NCBI GenBank assembly: GCA_033763595.1
Contig: JANRKH010000020.1
Location: forward strand, 1 to 16,524
From: JANRKH01 sp033763595
GTDB lineage: Bacteria; Pseudomonadota; Alphaproteobacteria; Rickettsiales; Rickettsiaceae
Length of the DNA stretch: 16,524 nt
Direction: 5' to 3'
Translations under genes and position numbers: made by a program
Notes under the pieces: model-generated
The model's database searches: none
What the model saw: the letters and a program-made list of their open reading frames with translations, nothing else
Told to the model about the DNA's origin: nothing
Part shown: positions 1-7,740 of the stretch, piece after piece
How the letters are laid out: every line of letters begins with the position of its first letter
How positions within the stretch are numbered: the stretch's first letter is position 1

Positions 1-28
1 TGACACCGGACCATAAGCCCTCACTACT

Positions 29-72
29 GTCATTCCCGCATCTCCTTTTTGTCATTCCCGCATCTCCTTTTT
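29..72. repeat. 22-bp tandem repeat, two full units plus a partial third
   Basis: Two identical 22-bp units lie head to tail at 29-50 and 51-72. Each begins GTCATTCCCGC and ends ATCTCCTTTTT. A third unit starts at 73 with the same first 11 bases, then changes into the hairpin repeat described next. There are no spacers between units, so this is not a CRISPR array. Its position suggests the array grew by slippage or duplication from the edge of the palindromic element. The string AAAAAGGAGAT (reverse strand of each unit) also occurs beside the second palindromic repeat, at 15840-15850. Confidence 0.85.
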
Positions 73-140
73 GTCATTCCCGCGGAGGCGGGAATCTAGA
101 AGGATAATATTCGCTGGATCCCCTCCTTCGAGGGGATGAC
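73..140. repeat. REP/MITE-like palindromic repeat with two hairpins
   Basis: Hairpin 1 has arms ATTCCCGC (76-83) and GCGGGAAT (88-95) with a 4-base loop. Hairpin 2 has arms ATCCCCTC (118-125) and GAGGGGAT (130-137) with loop CTTC. A 22-bp spacer separates them, and the whole element is bounded by GTCAT (73-77) and ATGAC (136-140), so it is also palindromic overall. Elements with GTCATTCCCG...CGGGAATGAC ends are widespread as intergenic repeats in bacteria; assignment to a particular named family is inference. It lies just after groEL and could form a strong stem in the 3' end of the groESL transcript, although no U-tract follows. Confidence 0.75.
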
Positions 141-171
141 ATTTGATCATTTATAATGGGATTTGGTATTA
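141..171 (-). repeat. Insertion-sequence-end-like motif touching the groEL stop codon
   Basis: Read on the minus strand from the groEL stop, the sequence ATACCAAATCCCAT (169-156) is followed by TATAAATGATCAAAT (155-141). The first 14 bases are identical to plus-strand 16374-16387, just outside the stop codon of a transposase end. The GATCAAAT part recurs at 16039-16032 and 7906-7899. This looks like the terminal repeat of an IS630/Tc1-type element or a derived MITE inserted at a TA next to the groEL stop. The other end would lie left of the window. The similarity is seen; the mobile-element reading is inference. Confidence 0.4.
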
Positions 172-1821
172 GAAATCCATGCCTCCCATACCGCCCATGC
201 CAGGCCCCATACCATGACCAGCCATAGATTTTGCATTATCTTCATCTGGCTCATCTGTTATCATTGCTTCTGTAGTAATTATAAGCGACGCAACTGAAGC
301 AGCGTCTTGCAGAGCAGTTCTTACTACTTTTGTTGGATCTATAATACCAGCCTTCAGCATGTCAGTATATTCCATGGTCTGTGCGTTAAAACCAAAACTA
401 GTATCTTTGCTCTCTAATAGTTTGCCAACAACTATTGCGCCATCAAGACCAGCATTTTCAACGATTTGGCGAAGAGGAGCTTGCAGAGCTCTTTTTATTA
501 TATTTACACCAGCTTGCTGATCTTCATTATCCGCTTTGATCTTATCTAATGCTCTTGATGCGTAAAATAAGGTCACTCCTCCTCCTGGGACTATACCTTC
601 TTCCACAGCAGCTCTTGTAGCATGTAAAGCATCTTCTACTCTATCTTTGCGCTCTTTTGTTTCAACCTCAGTTGCACCACCAACTTTTAAAATAGCAACA
701 CCACCAGTTAGCTTTGCTAATCTTTCTTGTAGTTTTTCTCTATCATAATCTGATGTTGTTTCAGCAATTTGCTTACGAATCTGAGAACATCTTGCCTCAA
801 TATCAGCTTTATTCCCAAGCCCATCTACTATTGTTGTGTGGTCTTTTGATATTGTAACTCTTTTTGCTCGTCCAAGCATCTCTACTGTGATATTTTCAAC
901 TTTAAGACCTAGGTCATCGCTTACCACTTCTCCACCTGTTAAAGCAGCAATATCTAAAAGAGTTTCTTTTTTTCTATCTCCAAAGCCCGGAGCTTTAACT
1001 GCTGCTACTTTAAGCCCTCCTCTTAGTTTATTGACAACAAGAGTTGCGAGCGCCTCGCCCTCAACATCTTCCGCAATAACAAGTAAAGGTCTAGATGATT
1101 GAACAACTGATTCCAATATAGGAAGAATAGGCTGAAGTCCTGATAATTTCTTATCCATAAGTAAAATATAAGGATTATCAAGCTCAGTAATCATTTTTTC
1201 TGGATTAGTAACGAAATAAGGCGATAAATAACCCCTGTCGAACATCATACCTTCAACAACCTCTACGTCAAAATTGAAGTTTTTAGCCTCTTCAACGGTA
1301 ATTACACCTTCTTTGCCAACCTTTTCCATAGCTTCGGCAATTTTATTTCCAATTTCGGCATCACCATTTGCTGAAATAGTACCTACTTGCGAGATTTCCT
1401 GCTGTCCGCTTATTTTTTTACTTACTTTTTTGAGTTCCTCAATAATTTTTGCTACAGCAAGGTCAACTCCTCTCTTAAGGTCCATAGGATTCATACCTGC
1501 TGCAACAGATTTATGTCCCTCACGTGCAATGCTTTGCGCAAGGACTGTTGCTGTTGTAGTACCATCTCCTGCAACATCATTTGTTTTGCTTGCTACGCTT
1601 TTGACAAGCTGAGCGCCAAGATTCATCTCTTTATCTTTTAGTTCTATTGCTTTTGCAACTGACACTCCGTCCTTAGTAACTTTTGGAGCTCCAAATGATT
1701 GCTGTATTGCGACATTTCTTCCTTTTGGACCTAGAGTTGTTTTTACCACATCTGCTAGTATGTCAATACCTCGTAGCATTTTTTCTCTTGCAACTGATGC
1801 ATATGATATTTTTTTTGCCAT
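169..1821 (-). CDS. groEL: Chaperonin GroEL (60 kDa, Cpn60)
   Basis: This is the ATP-driven double-ring chaperonin that folds cytosolic proteins together with the GroES lid. The 550-residue length is normal. The nucleotide-binding GDGTTTA is at residues 85-91, the catalytic aspartate is D397 in VEDALHATR, the family signature AAVEEGIVPGGG is at 404-415, and the usual Gly-Met tail ends GGMGGMDF. The start is supported by an AAGGAG ribosome-binding site 8 bases upstream. It is the second gene of a groES-groEL operon with a 26-bp gap. The stop codon sits directly against a mobile-element-like motif and palindromic repeats, but the C-terminus is intact. In Rickettsiales GroEL is typically a highly abundant protein. 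Confidence 0.98.
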   Translation of the reverse strand: MAKKISYASVAREKMLRGIDILADVVKTTLGPKGRNVAIQQSFGAPKVTKDGVSVAKAIELKDKEMNLGAQLVKSVASKTNDVAGDGTTTATVLAQSIAREGHKSVAAGMNPMDLKRGVDLAVAKIIEELKKVSKKISGQQEISQVGTISANGDAEIGNKIAEAMEKVGKEGVITVEEAKNFNFDVEVVEGMMFDRGYLSPYFVTNPEKMITELDNPYILLMDKKLSGLQPILPILESVVQSSRPLLVIAEDVEGEALATLVVNKLRGGLKVAAVKAPGFGDRKKETLLDIAALTGGEVVSDDLGLKVENITVEMLGRAKRVTISKDHTTIVDGLGNKADIEARCSQIRKQIAETTSDYDREKLQERLAKLTGGVAILKVGGATEVETKERKDRVEDALHATRAAVEEGIVPGGGVTLFYASRALDKIKADNEDQQAGVNIIKRALQAPLRQIVENAGLDGAIVVGKLLESKDTSFGFNAQTMEYTDMLKAGIIDPTKVVRTALQDAASVASLIITTEAMITDEPDEDNAKSMAGHGMGPGMGGMGGMDF

Positions 1822-1847
1822 ATTAATTTCTCCTTATAAATTTTTAG

Positions 1848-2138
1848 TTATTGAGCGATGATTCCTAGAACGTCACTTTCTTTCATGACGATTAGGTTGC
1901 TAGAATCGATTTGTACCTCGGTTCCAGCCCATTTACCGTATAATACAATATCTCCGACCTTAATTTGCAATGGTATTTTTTTGCCATTATTGTCTAATGC
2001 GCCATCGCCAACCGCAACAACTTTACCTTGCATAGGCTTTTCTTTTGCTGTGTCGGGAATGATTATACCCCCGCTTGTTTTAGAACTTTGCTCGATAGGT
2101 TCTACAGCTATTCTGTCGTGTAATGGTGTAAATTTCAT
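1848..2138 (-). CDS. groES: Co-chaperonin GroES (10 kDa, Cpn10)
   Basis: GroES is the heptameric lid that caps the GroEL cavity. The 96-residue length is standard. It begins with the conserved MKFTPLHDRIAVEP strand. The mobile loop that binds GroEL is around residues 17-34 and contains the hydrophobic GGIIIP triplet region. The DIVLYGKWAGTEV core strand follows. An AGAGG ribosome-binding site lies about 5 bases before the ATG at 2138. It is the first gene of the groESL operon. No CIRCE inverted repeat for HrcA is visible upstream, so heat control, if any, is more likely through an RpoH-type sigma factor (inference). Confidence 0.98.
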   Translation of the reverse strand: MKFTPLHDRIAVEPIEQSSKTSGGIIIPDTAKEKPMQGKVVAVGDGALDNNGKKIPLQIKVGDIVLYGKWAGTEVQIDSSNLIVMKESDVLGIIAQ

Positions 2139-2179
2139 AAAAACCTCTATTTAATTATTGTGCCTAGGATTTAGTTAAA

Positions 2180-2206
2180 ATTATAGAATGCGTTTCTATA
2201 GAATGC
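2180..2206 (-). promoter_or_regulatory. Candidate groESL promoter with two direct -10-like repeats
   Basis: On the minus strand a perfect TATAAT is at 2185-2180, 42 bases before the groES ATG. A second -10-like hexamer, TATAGA, is at 2200-2195. Both belong to a 10-bp direct repeat (plus strand TATAGAATGC at 2182-2191 and 2197-2206, period 15). No convincing -35 hexamer is spaced from either, and no CIRCE or clear RpoH consensus is seen. The assignment rests on position and the -10 match only. Confidence 0.25.
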
Positions 2207-2341
2207 CCCGGAGACATTGACTAAAGAGCAAAATCTCGAAGGTTGCTTACTGGTCACTACCTGTGCATGCAGCAAGCATTATTCGGTTTTTTTGGCGCTT
2301 TCTTATAATAGAACTCCCTCGCATACCTCACGCTTTGAGCG

Positions 2342-2372
2342 GTAATTTTTGTAGTCAAAAATTACTTTTTTT
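2342..2372 (+). terminator. Rho-independent terminator on the plus strand
   Basis: A perfect 10-bp stem, GTAATTTTTG (2342-2351) with CAAAAATTAC (2356-2365), has a TAGT loop and is followed by seven T (2366-2372). A short CGCT/AGCG hairpin lies just before it. Polarity is for plus-strand transcripts: on the minus strand the stem is preceded by A's and has no T-tract after it. No plus-strand gene lies upstream in the window, so either it ends an unannotated RNA or it is an orphan stem. Confidence 0.5.
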
Positions 2373-2403
2373 GCCTCAAGGAGGCTACTCTACCTGTGCT
2401 TAG

Positions 2404-2424
2404 GTAGCTAAAGCTGCTTTTTTT
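2404..2424 (+). terminator. Weak second terminator-like hairpin
   Basis: A 5-bp stem, GTAGC (2404-2408) with GCTGC (2413-2417), including one G-T pair and a TAAA loop, is followed by seven T (2418-2424). It overlaps the CTACCT/AGGTAG hairpin at 2390-2407, so the two stems are alternatives. It could be a back-up to the terminator at 2342-2372. The short stem makes it weak on its own. Confidence 0.3.
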
Positions 2425-2618
2425 CTAAAAATTCCAGGCTCTCATAGGTTTTGAGAGGAGGTCTAATATACTAACTAAAACTTTTGTACTGTATATATAT
2501 TTCTTAAAGTGATTTATTCAAGTGGTACAGAAGAAAATTTTTTAAAAAAATTATTCTAAACTTTAAATTTAGGTAGATTAATGTAGATTTGTTTTGATGT
2601 ATAGCTTGGTTAATAAAT

Positions 2619-4883
2619 TTATCTTTTTTTCATTTTAGACAGAACGTTAGACCTTGCTTTTTCAATTTGCGACACACCTTTTTCAGCTTTAGCTTCCATT
2701 GCATGTCTCATGTTACCTGATGTGAGTGCTCCTGCGCCACTTACCTCAGAATTTGAAAGATTATTTATAAATTCCGTAGCAGAATTTATAAGATTACTAA
2801 AAGCCGCCATAACAATGTAGCACATTAACATGTCTTTTATGAGATTCACGAAAAGTTCCCACACCATTTTTGGACTTTGGGTAAAAACTCCCTTTTCCCA
2901 TGTAAGATCAAGTTTTGAAACAATATCTATCATATTTGGCTGAGAGGTAGGAACAATTCTACCATACTCATCTGTTCTAACATTAACATCAATTGAGGAT
3001 GGGTAATTATTCTGTCTTAAGCCTATTAAGGATCCAAAAGGATATCTCAAAAAATAACCTAAACTCGATATACAGCCATTCAAAAGCTCTCGATCATCAT
3101 CGTAATCACTCTCTTTTGTTGTTATATAGAAAACTCTATATTGTTTTGTAGGTTCAGAATCTTTGTTGTAATTTATCGTAATAGGTTTATATAAGCAGGT
3201 ACCATAAAATGTTCTATCAAAAATATTAAACATTACGCATAAAAATACAATACCGATTACAGGTTGCAGGCAAAGGCTTAGTAGCATTTTCCACCATTTA
3301 TCGAAATATTTCTTTGTATAATCGAATAAACAAAATGGTATAATTAACGGGGCTAGAGCGCATAGAACTACTATAAGAATAATGCTATTTGCATATAAAG
3401 CAACAATATACGCAACAAAGGAAACTACTAATATAAGATAAGAAATAATTGCCATCACTAAGTCAAAATTACCGAATAATATCGCAGGTAGAAGTAGAAG
3501 CATGTATGGAGGTATATTATGAGCCGTAGGATCACCAGTTGTAATGCCAAGCTTCATTTCTGAATGAGCATCATACCCAACATAATATGCTAGTTTACAA
3601 TCTATCTGATCCCAAAGTCTCATGCTAATTGACCCTGCATTATCTTCATACAATGAAGCAGGAAAATCGCATAGTCCATTAATAGCTGCTGCATCAACGA
3701 ACCAACTTCCCATATCAGACGCTGTTTTCAATAAAAATGGAAGAATATACTGACTTATTCCATCGTAGCTTGTTGTGCTTGTGCTATTTAGTCCTACTGA
3801 AAAATATGTTACTAAGATAATTTTAAACATAAAGTGAACGATCTGAGCTGACTTTGTTTTATCTGGATTTAAAGCTATATTAGCACCGTAAGAGACCACA
3901 TAAAGAGTGAGCATTGCCATTACAAACCCCCTCATTGCGGACTGAAATCTAAAAAAGAGATTTGTGGAGCCATTGCTATTATTATTCTTTACATAATCAG
4001 ACAAAACTATCGACATGCCTTTATTTGCATCCGATGTATAATAGGAGCATGTATCTTTGTTTAGAACTGCCCGTACTACAGTATCCTTAATGCAGGTGAG
4101 AATGGTGGAGATAATTGGAGTAATTGTCATAGATACAGTTTCTGCTGCTTTTGCGCATCCATATAAGCTTCTGCAATCTTCCATTGAATCAGGTATATCA
4201 TAAATAGAAGTCGGAAATGGCTCTTTTATATATTTACAACCTATATTTTGAAAACCTAGTGGCGTTAGCATTTGAACGCAAATCTTATCTTGCCAGCGAT
4301 AAACCCTATATGCCATTGCAAAAACCGGGGTTGGACTACCGGGAATGCCTCCAAAATTAATAGCAGAGCTAGTTGTTCCATTTACAAATACCACATCTCC
4401 CATACCGCTATAAAAACCGCTACCCTCTTCAAAGCGAATCATATATTGGTCTTGAGTTGGGAGCTTAAAACTATTTGTGCCAATAGCCTCAAATGCATTT
4501 TGGATATATGATGACATTAATAAAACATTGTTACAAAAGCCAAATTTTAGCTTTGGATTATCGTAATCAGCTCTATTTTCTCTCGCGCAATTTCCAGGGA
4601 ATAAGTCTTCATTTTGTATTTTTAGCCTGATAATCGCCTGAGTACTCAGTCCTAGTGTATAAAGATGTAATGTAAAATAATTGAGTAAAGTATCTTCCAC
4701 GCAGCTATTTGGAAAATCATATTTCATGAAATCTGCCATGTACCCCGCTTCGCACCCCAAATAACCCATTAAATCATCAGTAGAACCAAGTACACTTGAT
4801 GCACTTGCAGCATAAGATTTACCGGCAAATATAGGTGAATGTAGAATGAAAATTATAAGAAACTGAGTAATGATTCTGTGCAT
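2619..4883 (-). CDS. virB6: Type IV secretion inner-membrane protein VirB6 (RvhB6-like)
   Basis: VirB6 is a polytopic inner-membrane component of the type IV secretion channel. The 754-residue product has an N-terminal signal-like helix (about 1-25, ending GKSYA), then a roughly 290-residue presumably periplasmic region rich in cysteine (C44, C61, C99, C117, C202, C216, C237, C243). A TrbL/VirB6-type membrane block follows, with segments near 316-338, 348-366, 459-471, 475-499, 497-521 and 531-554, and one more near 676-700. The tail is short and basic. It is far larger than the roughly 300-residue Agrobacterium VirB6, as usual in Rickettsiales. It starts 4 bp after the virB4 stop with no clear ribosome-binding site, so translational coupling is likely. 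Only one virB6 copy lies in this cluster. Confidence 0.85.
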   Translation of the reverse strand: MHRIITQFLIIFILHSPIFAGKSYAASASSVLGSTDDLMGYLGCEAGYMADFMKYDFPNSCVEDTLLNYFTLHLYTLGLSTQAIIRLKIQNEDLFPGNCARENRADYDNPKLKFGFCNNVLLMSSYIQNAFEAIGTNSFKLPTQDQYMIRFEEGSGFYSGMGDVVFVNGTTSSAINFGGIPGSPTPVFAMAYRVYRWQDKICVQMLTPLGFQNIGCKYIKEPFPTSIYDIPDSMEDCRSLYGCAKAAETVSMTITPIISTILTCIKDTVVRAVLNKDTCSYYTSDANKGMSIVLSDYVKNNNSNGSTNLFFRFQSAMRGFVMAMLTLYVVSYGANIALNPDKTKSAQIVHFMFKIILVTYFSVGLNSTSTTSYDGISQYILPFLLKTASDMGSWFVDAAAINGLCDFPASLYEDNAGSISMRLWDQIDCKLAYYVGYDAHSEMKLGITTGDPTAHNIPPYMLLLLPAILFGNFDLVMAIISYLILVVSFVAYIVALYANSIILIVVLCALAPLIIPFCLFDYTKKYFDKWWKMLLSLCLQPVIGIVFLCVMFNIFDRTFYGTCLYKPITINYNKDSEPTKQYRVFYITTKESDYDDDRELLNGCISSLGYFLRYPFGSLIGLRQNNYPSSIDVNVRTDEYGRIVPTSQPNMIDIVSKLDLTWEKGVFTQSPKMVWELFVNLIKDMLMCYIVMAAFSNLINSATEFINNLSNSEVSGAGALTSGNMRHAMEAKAEKGVSQIEKARSNVLSKMKKR

Positions 4884-4887
4884 AATC

Positions 4888-7305
4888 TTACGTGATAGCT
4901 TCTGCTTCTTTGTAAAAAACCTTTAGCCATTTTTTTGGATCGTCTCCAACTTCAGCTCTAATTTTATTTAACAACAATACCGTATCTGTTCTTCCAGACA
5001 AAACATTTATTATATCTTTCATACCGGTTAAGTCTATTCGCGCAACGACTGAATTTACACCTTGTTTTACTACAAAATATCTTGAACTTGGATCAGTGGT
5101 TTTTATAATCTCATACTCTCTTTGACTTAACATGAAATTAGTTCTGTATGTTTCAGTAGCTTTAAGATTCGGTAAGAATATTTGCGTCGCTGTTTGTTGA
5201 ATTAGAGTATCGCTTATTTCGCTTTTAGCGGCATCTTCAGGACTCTGAGTTGCAAAAATAACAAACGCATTTAACTTTCTTAGAACCTTTAACCAGTCCT
5301 TTACTCTTGGTGCAAAATATGGATTATCAATTAACGCCCATGCCTCGTCTAAAACAATCATAGTTGGGGATCCATCAAGGGATATATTTATTCTGTGAAA
5401 AATATATAATAATACTGATGGCAAACAAATTTTGTCTTTGAGTAGTTCTGCCATTTCAAATCCGAAGACTCTTGAGTGATCAAGATCAATCAAATCTTCG
5501 TCATTATCGAAAATTCTTGCATGGGATCCTTTACTGTGCCACTTAGCGATTCTACTGGCAAGCGTGCCTGTGCCTTCTATACCAAGAAACGGAACAATGT
5601 TTGATAATTTTCTGTCTTTATAGTCAAGTTTATAATTACCATCAATTGCCTGACTTAGAAGTTTTACATCGTCAGATGAAATGTTAGGTTCGTTAATAGT
5701 CACAAGAAGAGTTAGCCAGTCAAGTAAAAATGCCCTGTTTTCTCCAGTATCAGGAAGTTTAAGCGGGTTAAAACCACAATTTTTTCCTGGATCAATTACT
5801 GTATGCACACCGCCTAGTGACCTTATGAAAATCTCAGCACCTCTATCTTTATCGAAGAAAAAAGTCCTACATTTAAATTTTTGGGCCTGCGCGCATAAAA
5901 AATTCATCAGTACTGTTTTACCAGCTCCTGTGGGGCCGATGATAAGACTATGACCAACATCTCTTACGTGAAAGTTAAAGAAATAAGGCGTACCGGAAGT
6001 AGTTTCTAATATTGTAACAAATTCTCCCCAGTGGTTACTCTCGATCTTTCCAATAGGGTAATTATGCATTGAAGCAAAACCTGATAAATTAAGTGTATTG
6101 ATGGTTGATCTTCTTACTATAAAATCTATATTTCCTGGAAGCTGACCCCAGTAACTTGGCTCTAAGTTAATTGTTTCTCGTACAGACCTCATTCCACAAT
6201 TTGCAATTTCTACAGATGCTTCTGATAATATATTTTCAAGCTGTTTTAGGTCGTCTGCAATACAAAGCATTGAAAAATGATGTAGGCCAAATGCAATATC
6301 CCCGCTCATTGCCATATCAAGAGCTATATTAATTTCCTCGATCTGTGATACGGCCTTATCTTCTGACTGTATCATTCTATTTTGTTGAAGCTGCATAGAC
6401 TGAATTGCTATAGTTCTATTGGCAAAACTAAAGCTTTGAGATACAATAAATTCGAATTGAAATTGTAAAAATCTATCGAAGAGGCAAGCAGTAGAAAATG
6501 GTCCATATTCCTGAATAGTAACAATAGCTGCGTATCTTTTTCCTTTGGAGCTACTAGCTTCCATAGATTTATAGCCAAAAAATAATCTATGATTTGGCAA
6601 ATATTCATCCAAATTACCATGAGGAATTAATGTGGGATAAAAGTTACCGCAATTAATTAATCCACCTAAAAATTCTAGAATTTCGCAATAAGAGCCATCT
6701 TCAGTATCTACGACTGAAAGCAGCCTTGCGTCGTAATCTTTGAATGTACTAGTCACTCTAAGTGACATCTCATAGATACTTGTAGACATTTCCTTCATGC
6801 TAGCTTCCCACTCGCTATTATCAGTAACATGCCTTAGTTTGTTATACAAGTGTTGTAAGATAGCTACGCCTGCAGTATCTGCCTTATATAAAATCGTTAA
6901 ATATAATTCATTAAAATACGATTCCTTGTCCTGGTACTTTTTTTTCCATTCATTATTAAGATATGTTACAAAGTCTTCAGGTACATCAGCTGTAGGATCA
7001 GGTTTATAGGATGAGTTTGCAAATTCTAATGGCCTTTTTTTTCTCACAGTGTGAAAATATATAGTTATGTTGCCAGAGGCAAGATTCTTGTATAATAAAT
7101 TTCGTAATTGCTTTTTAGCGTCAATATCCTCGTCATCCGCAGTCTCAAAAGAAAAACCGGAAATTTTTACAACTTGAAGGAGTTCATTTTTTTTGGTGAG
7201 AATAGTATTCTTATCCCAATGACATTTGTATGGTATGAACAAAGAGGAATGTACTTCGCGATTTGCAAAATATTTTTTTTGTGTGCGTGGTTTAAAGAAT
7301 CCCAT
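4888..7305 (-). CDS. virB4: Type IV secretion ATPase VirB4
   Basis: VirB4 is the conserved ATPase that powers assembly and substrate transfer at the base of the type IV secretion machine. The 805-residue length fits the family. The N-terminal CagE/TrbE/VirB4 domain covers about 1-420. Walker A GPTGAGKT is at 457-464 and Walker B TMIVLDEAW is around 648-656, with the catalytic D653/E654 pair. ATQSPED near 685-691 matches the conserved glutamine motif after Walker B. It begins 6 bp after the virB3 stop and ends 4 bp before virB6, so the three genes form one operon. The intact motifs indicate an active ATPase. Rickettsiales often carry a second virB4 elsewhere, which this window cannot address. 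Confidence 0.96.
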   Translation of the reverse strand: MGFFKPRTQKKYFANREVHSSLFIPYKCHWDKNTILTKKNELLQVVKISGFSFETADDEDIDAKKQLRNLLYKNLASGNITIYFHTVRKKRPLEFANSSYKPDPTADVPEDFVTYLNNEWKKKYQDKESYFNELYLTILYKADTAGVAILQHLYNKLRHVTDNSEWEASMKEMSTSIYEMSLRVTSTFKDYDARLLSVVDTEDGSYCEILEFLGGLINCGNFYPTLIPHGNLDEYLPNHRLFFGYKSMEASSSKGKRYAAIVTIQEYGPFSTACLFDRFLQFQFEFIVSQSFSFANRTIAIQSMQLQQNRMIQSEDKAVSQIEEINIALDMAMSGDIAFGLHHFSMLCIADDLKQLENILSEASVEIANCGMRSVRETINLEPSYWGQLPGNIDFIVRRSTINTLNLSGFASMHNYPIGKIESNHWGEFVTILETTSGTPYFFNFHVRDVGHSLIIGPTGAGKTVLMNFLCAQAQKFKCRTFFFDKDRGAEIFIRSLGGVHTVIDPGKNCGFNPLKLPDTGENRAFLLDWLTLLVTINEPNISSDDVKLLSQAIDGNYKLDYKDRKLSNIVPFLGIEGTGTLASRIAKWHSKGSHARIFDNDEDLIDLDHSRVFGFEMAELLKDKICLPSVLLYIFHRINISLDGSPTMIVLDEAWALIDNPYFAPRVKDWLKVLRKLNAFVIFATQSPEDAAKSEISDTLIQQTATQIFLPNLKATETYRTNFMLSQREYEIIKTTDPSSRYFVVKQGVNSVVARIDLTGMKDIINVLSGRTDTVLLLNKIRAEVGDDPKKWLKVFYKEAEAIT

Positions 7306-7311
7306 AAATAA

Positions 7312-7596
7312 TCATACGAAATAAGAATTAGCCCCATAATATGTACGATTTTTGCATAAGCTACATTTTTGCATATTCATAATATTTAGTTCAATAAACC
7401 TAGGTTCGTTGAAGCATAATATGAATCCTATTAAATGCAGTATAACGGCCAGAAATAATACTCTTACATCACTATTATATATAAAAATTGAAATACAGAG
7501 CATGCCATTTAGAAGAGCAAACGGCATACTAACACCAAATATCATTGGCGGCCTCGTAAGGCCTACAAAAAGAGGATCACGCTCTAACTCTGACAT
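7312..7596 (-). CDS. virB3: Type IV secretion protein VirB3
   Basis: VirB3 is a small inner-membrane protein that works with VirB4 in the type IV secretion inner-membrane complex. The 94-residue product carries the family opening DPLFVGLTRPPMIFGV (residues 7-22). Two hydrophobic segments follow, about 18-38 and 43-62. A soluble tail follows, containing NEPRFIEL, a reduced form of the D/E-P-R-F motif. The tail has two cysteines in a CSLCKN context. It is the first gene of the virB3-virB4-virB6 operon. The ribosome-binding site is weak (GGG 5 bases before the ATG). Confidence 0.92.
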   Translation of the reverse strand: MSELERDPLFVGLTRPPMIFGVSMPFALLNGMLCISIFIYNSDVRVLFLAVILHLIGFILCFNEPRFIELNIMNMQKCSLCKNRTYYGANSYFV

Positions 7597-7625
7597 ACAA
7601 GCCCGAATTTACTATTATTGCTCAT

Positions 7626-7655
7626 ATATTAGAGCCAAGTGTATGTAAGTTTCAA
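7626..7655 (-). promoter_or_regulatory. Candidate promoter of the virB3-virB4-virB6 operon
   Basis: On the minus strand, TTGAAA (7655-7650) and TAATAT (7631-7626) are separated by 18 bp. Transcription would start near 7619, leaving a leader of about 23 bases before the virB3 ATG at 7596. The -35 matches consensus at five of six positions and the -10 at four. Background AT-richness makes chance matches common. Confidence 0.3.
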
Positions 7656-7740
7656 ATTAATCTTACTTGATTCATCTTTTTCTGATTATTTTAATTTCCA
7701 ACTGTTGTTAGATAGCAAATATGATGTCTTAGGTTTGTCG

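Larger units (their letters stand above)
2139..2618. other. 480-bp intergenic region with several hairpins, no protein gene
   Basis: This region separates groES from virB6, both on the minus strand. No ORF has coding character, and no tRNA T-loop, tmRNA tag, RNase P or SRP core motif was recognised. Plus-strand hairpins lie at 2331-2341 (CGCT/AGCG), 2342-2365 (10-bp stem then seven T), 2373-2385 (GCCTC/GAGGC), 2390-2407 (CTACCT/AGGTAG), 2404-2417 (then seven T) and 2439-2457 (CTCTCA/TGAGAG). The 10-mer CTACCTGTGC occurs at 2257-2266 and 2390-2399. From 2461 to 2618 the sequence is simply AT-rich. The hairpin density suggests a structured RNA or decayed repeats. Confidence 0.6.

Noticed and set aside
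29..83. Possible CRISPR array from the 22-bp repeats
   Set aside because: The units are directly head to tail with no unique spacers, and no cas gene is present.
2139..2240. CIRCE (HrcA) operator upstream of groES
   Set aside because: No TTAGCACTC/GAGTGCTAA inverted repeat is present.
2194..2372. 6S RNA, tmRNA, RNase P RNA or SRP RNA in the groES-virB6 gap
   Set aside because: The size fits 6S, but the ends do not pair into its closing stem. No tmRNA tag codons, T-loop, or RNase P/SRP core motifs were seen.
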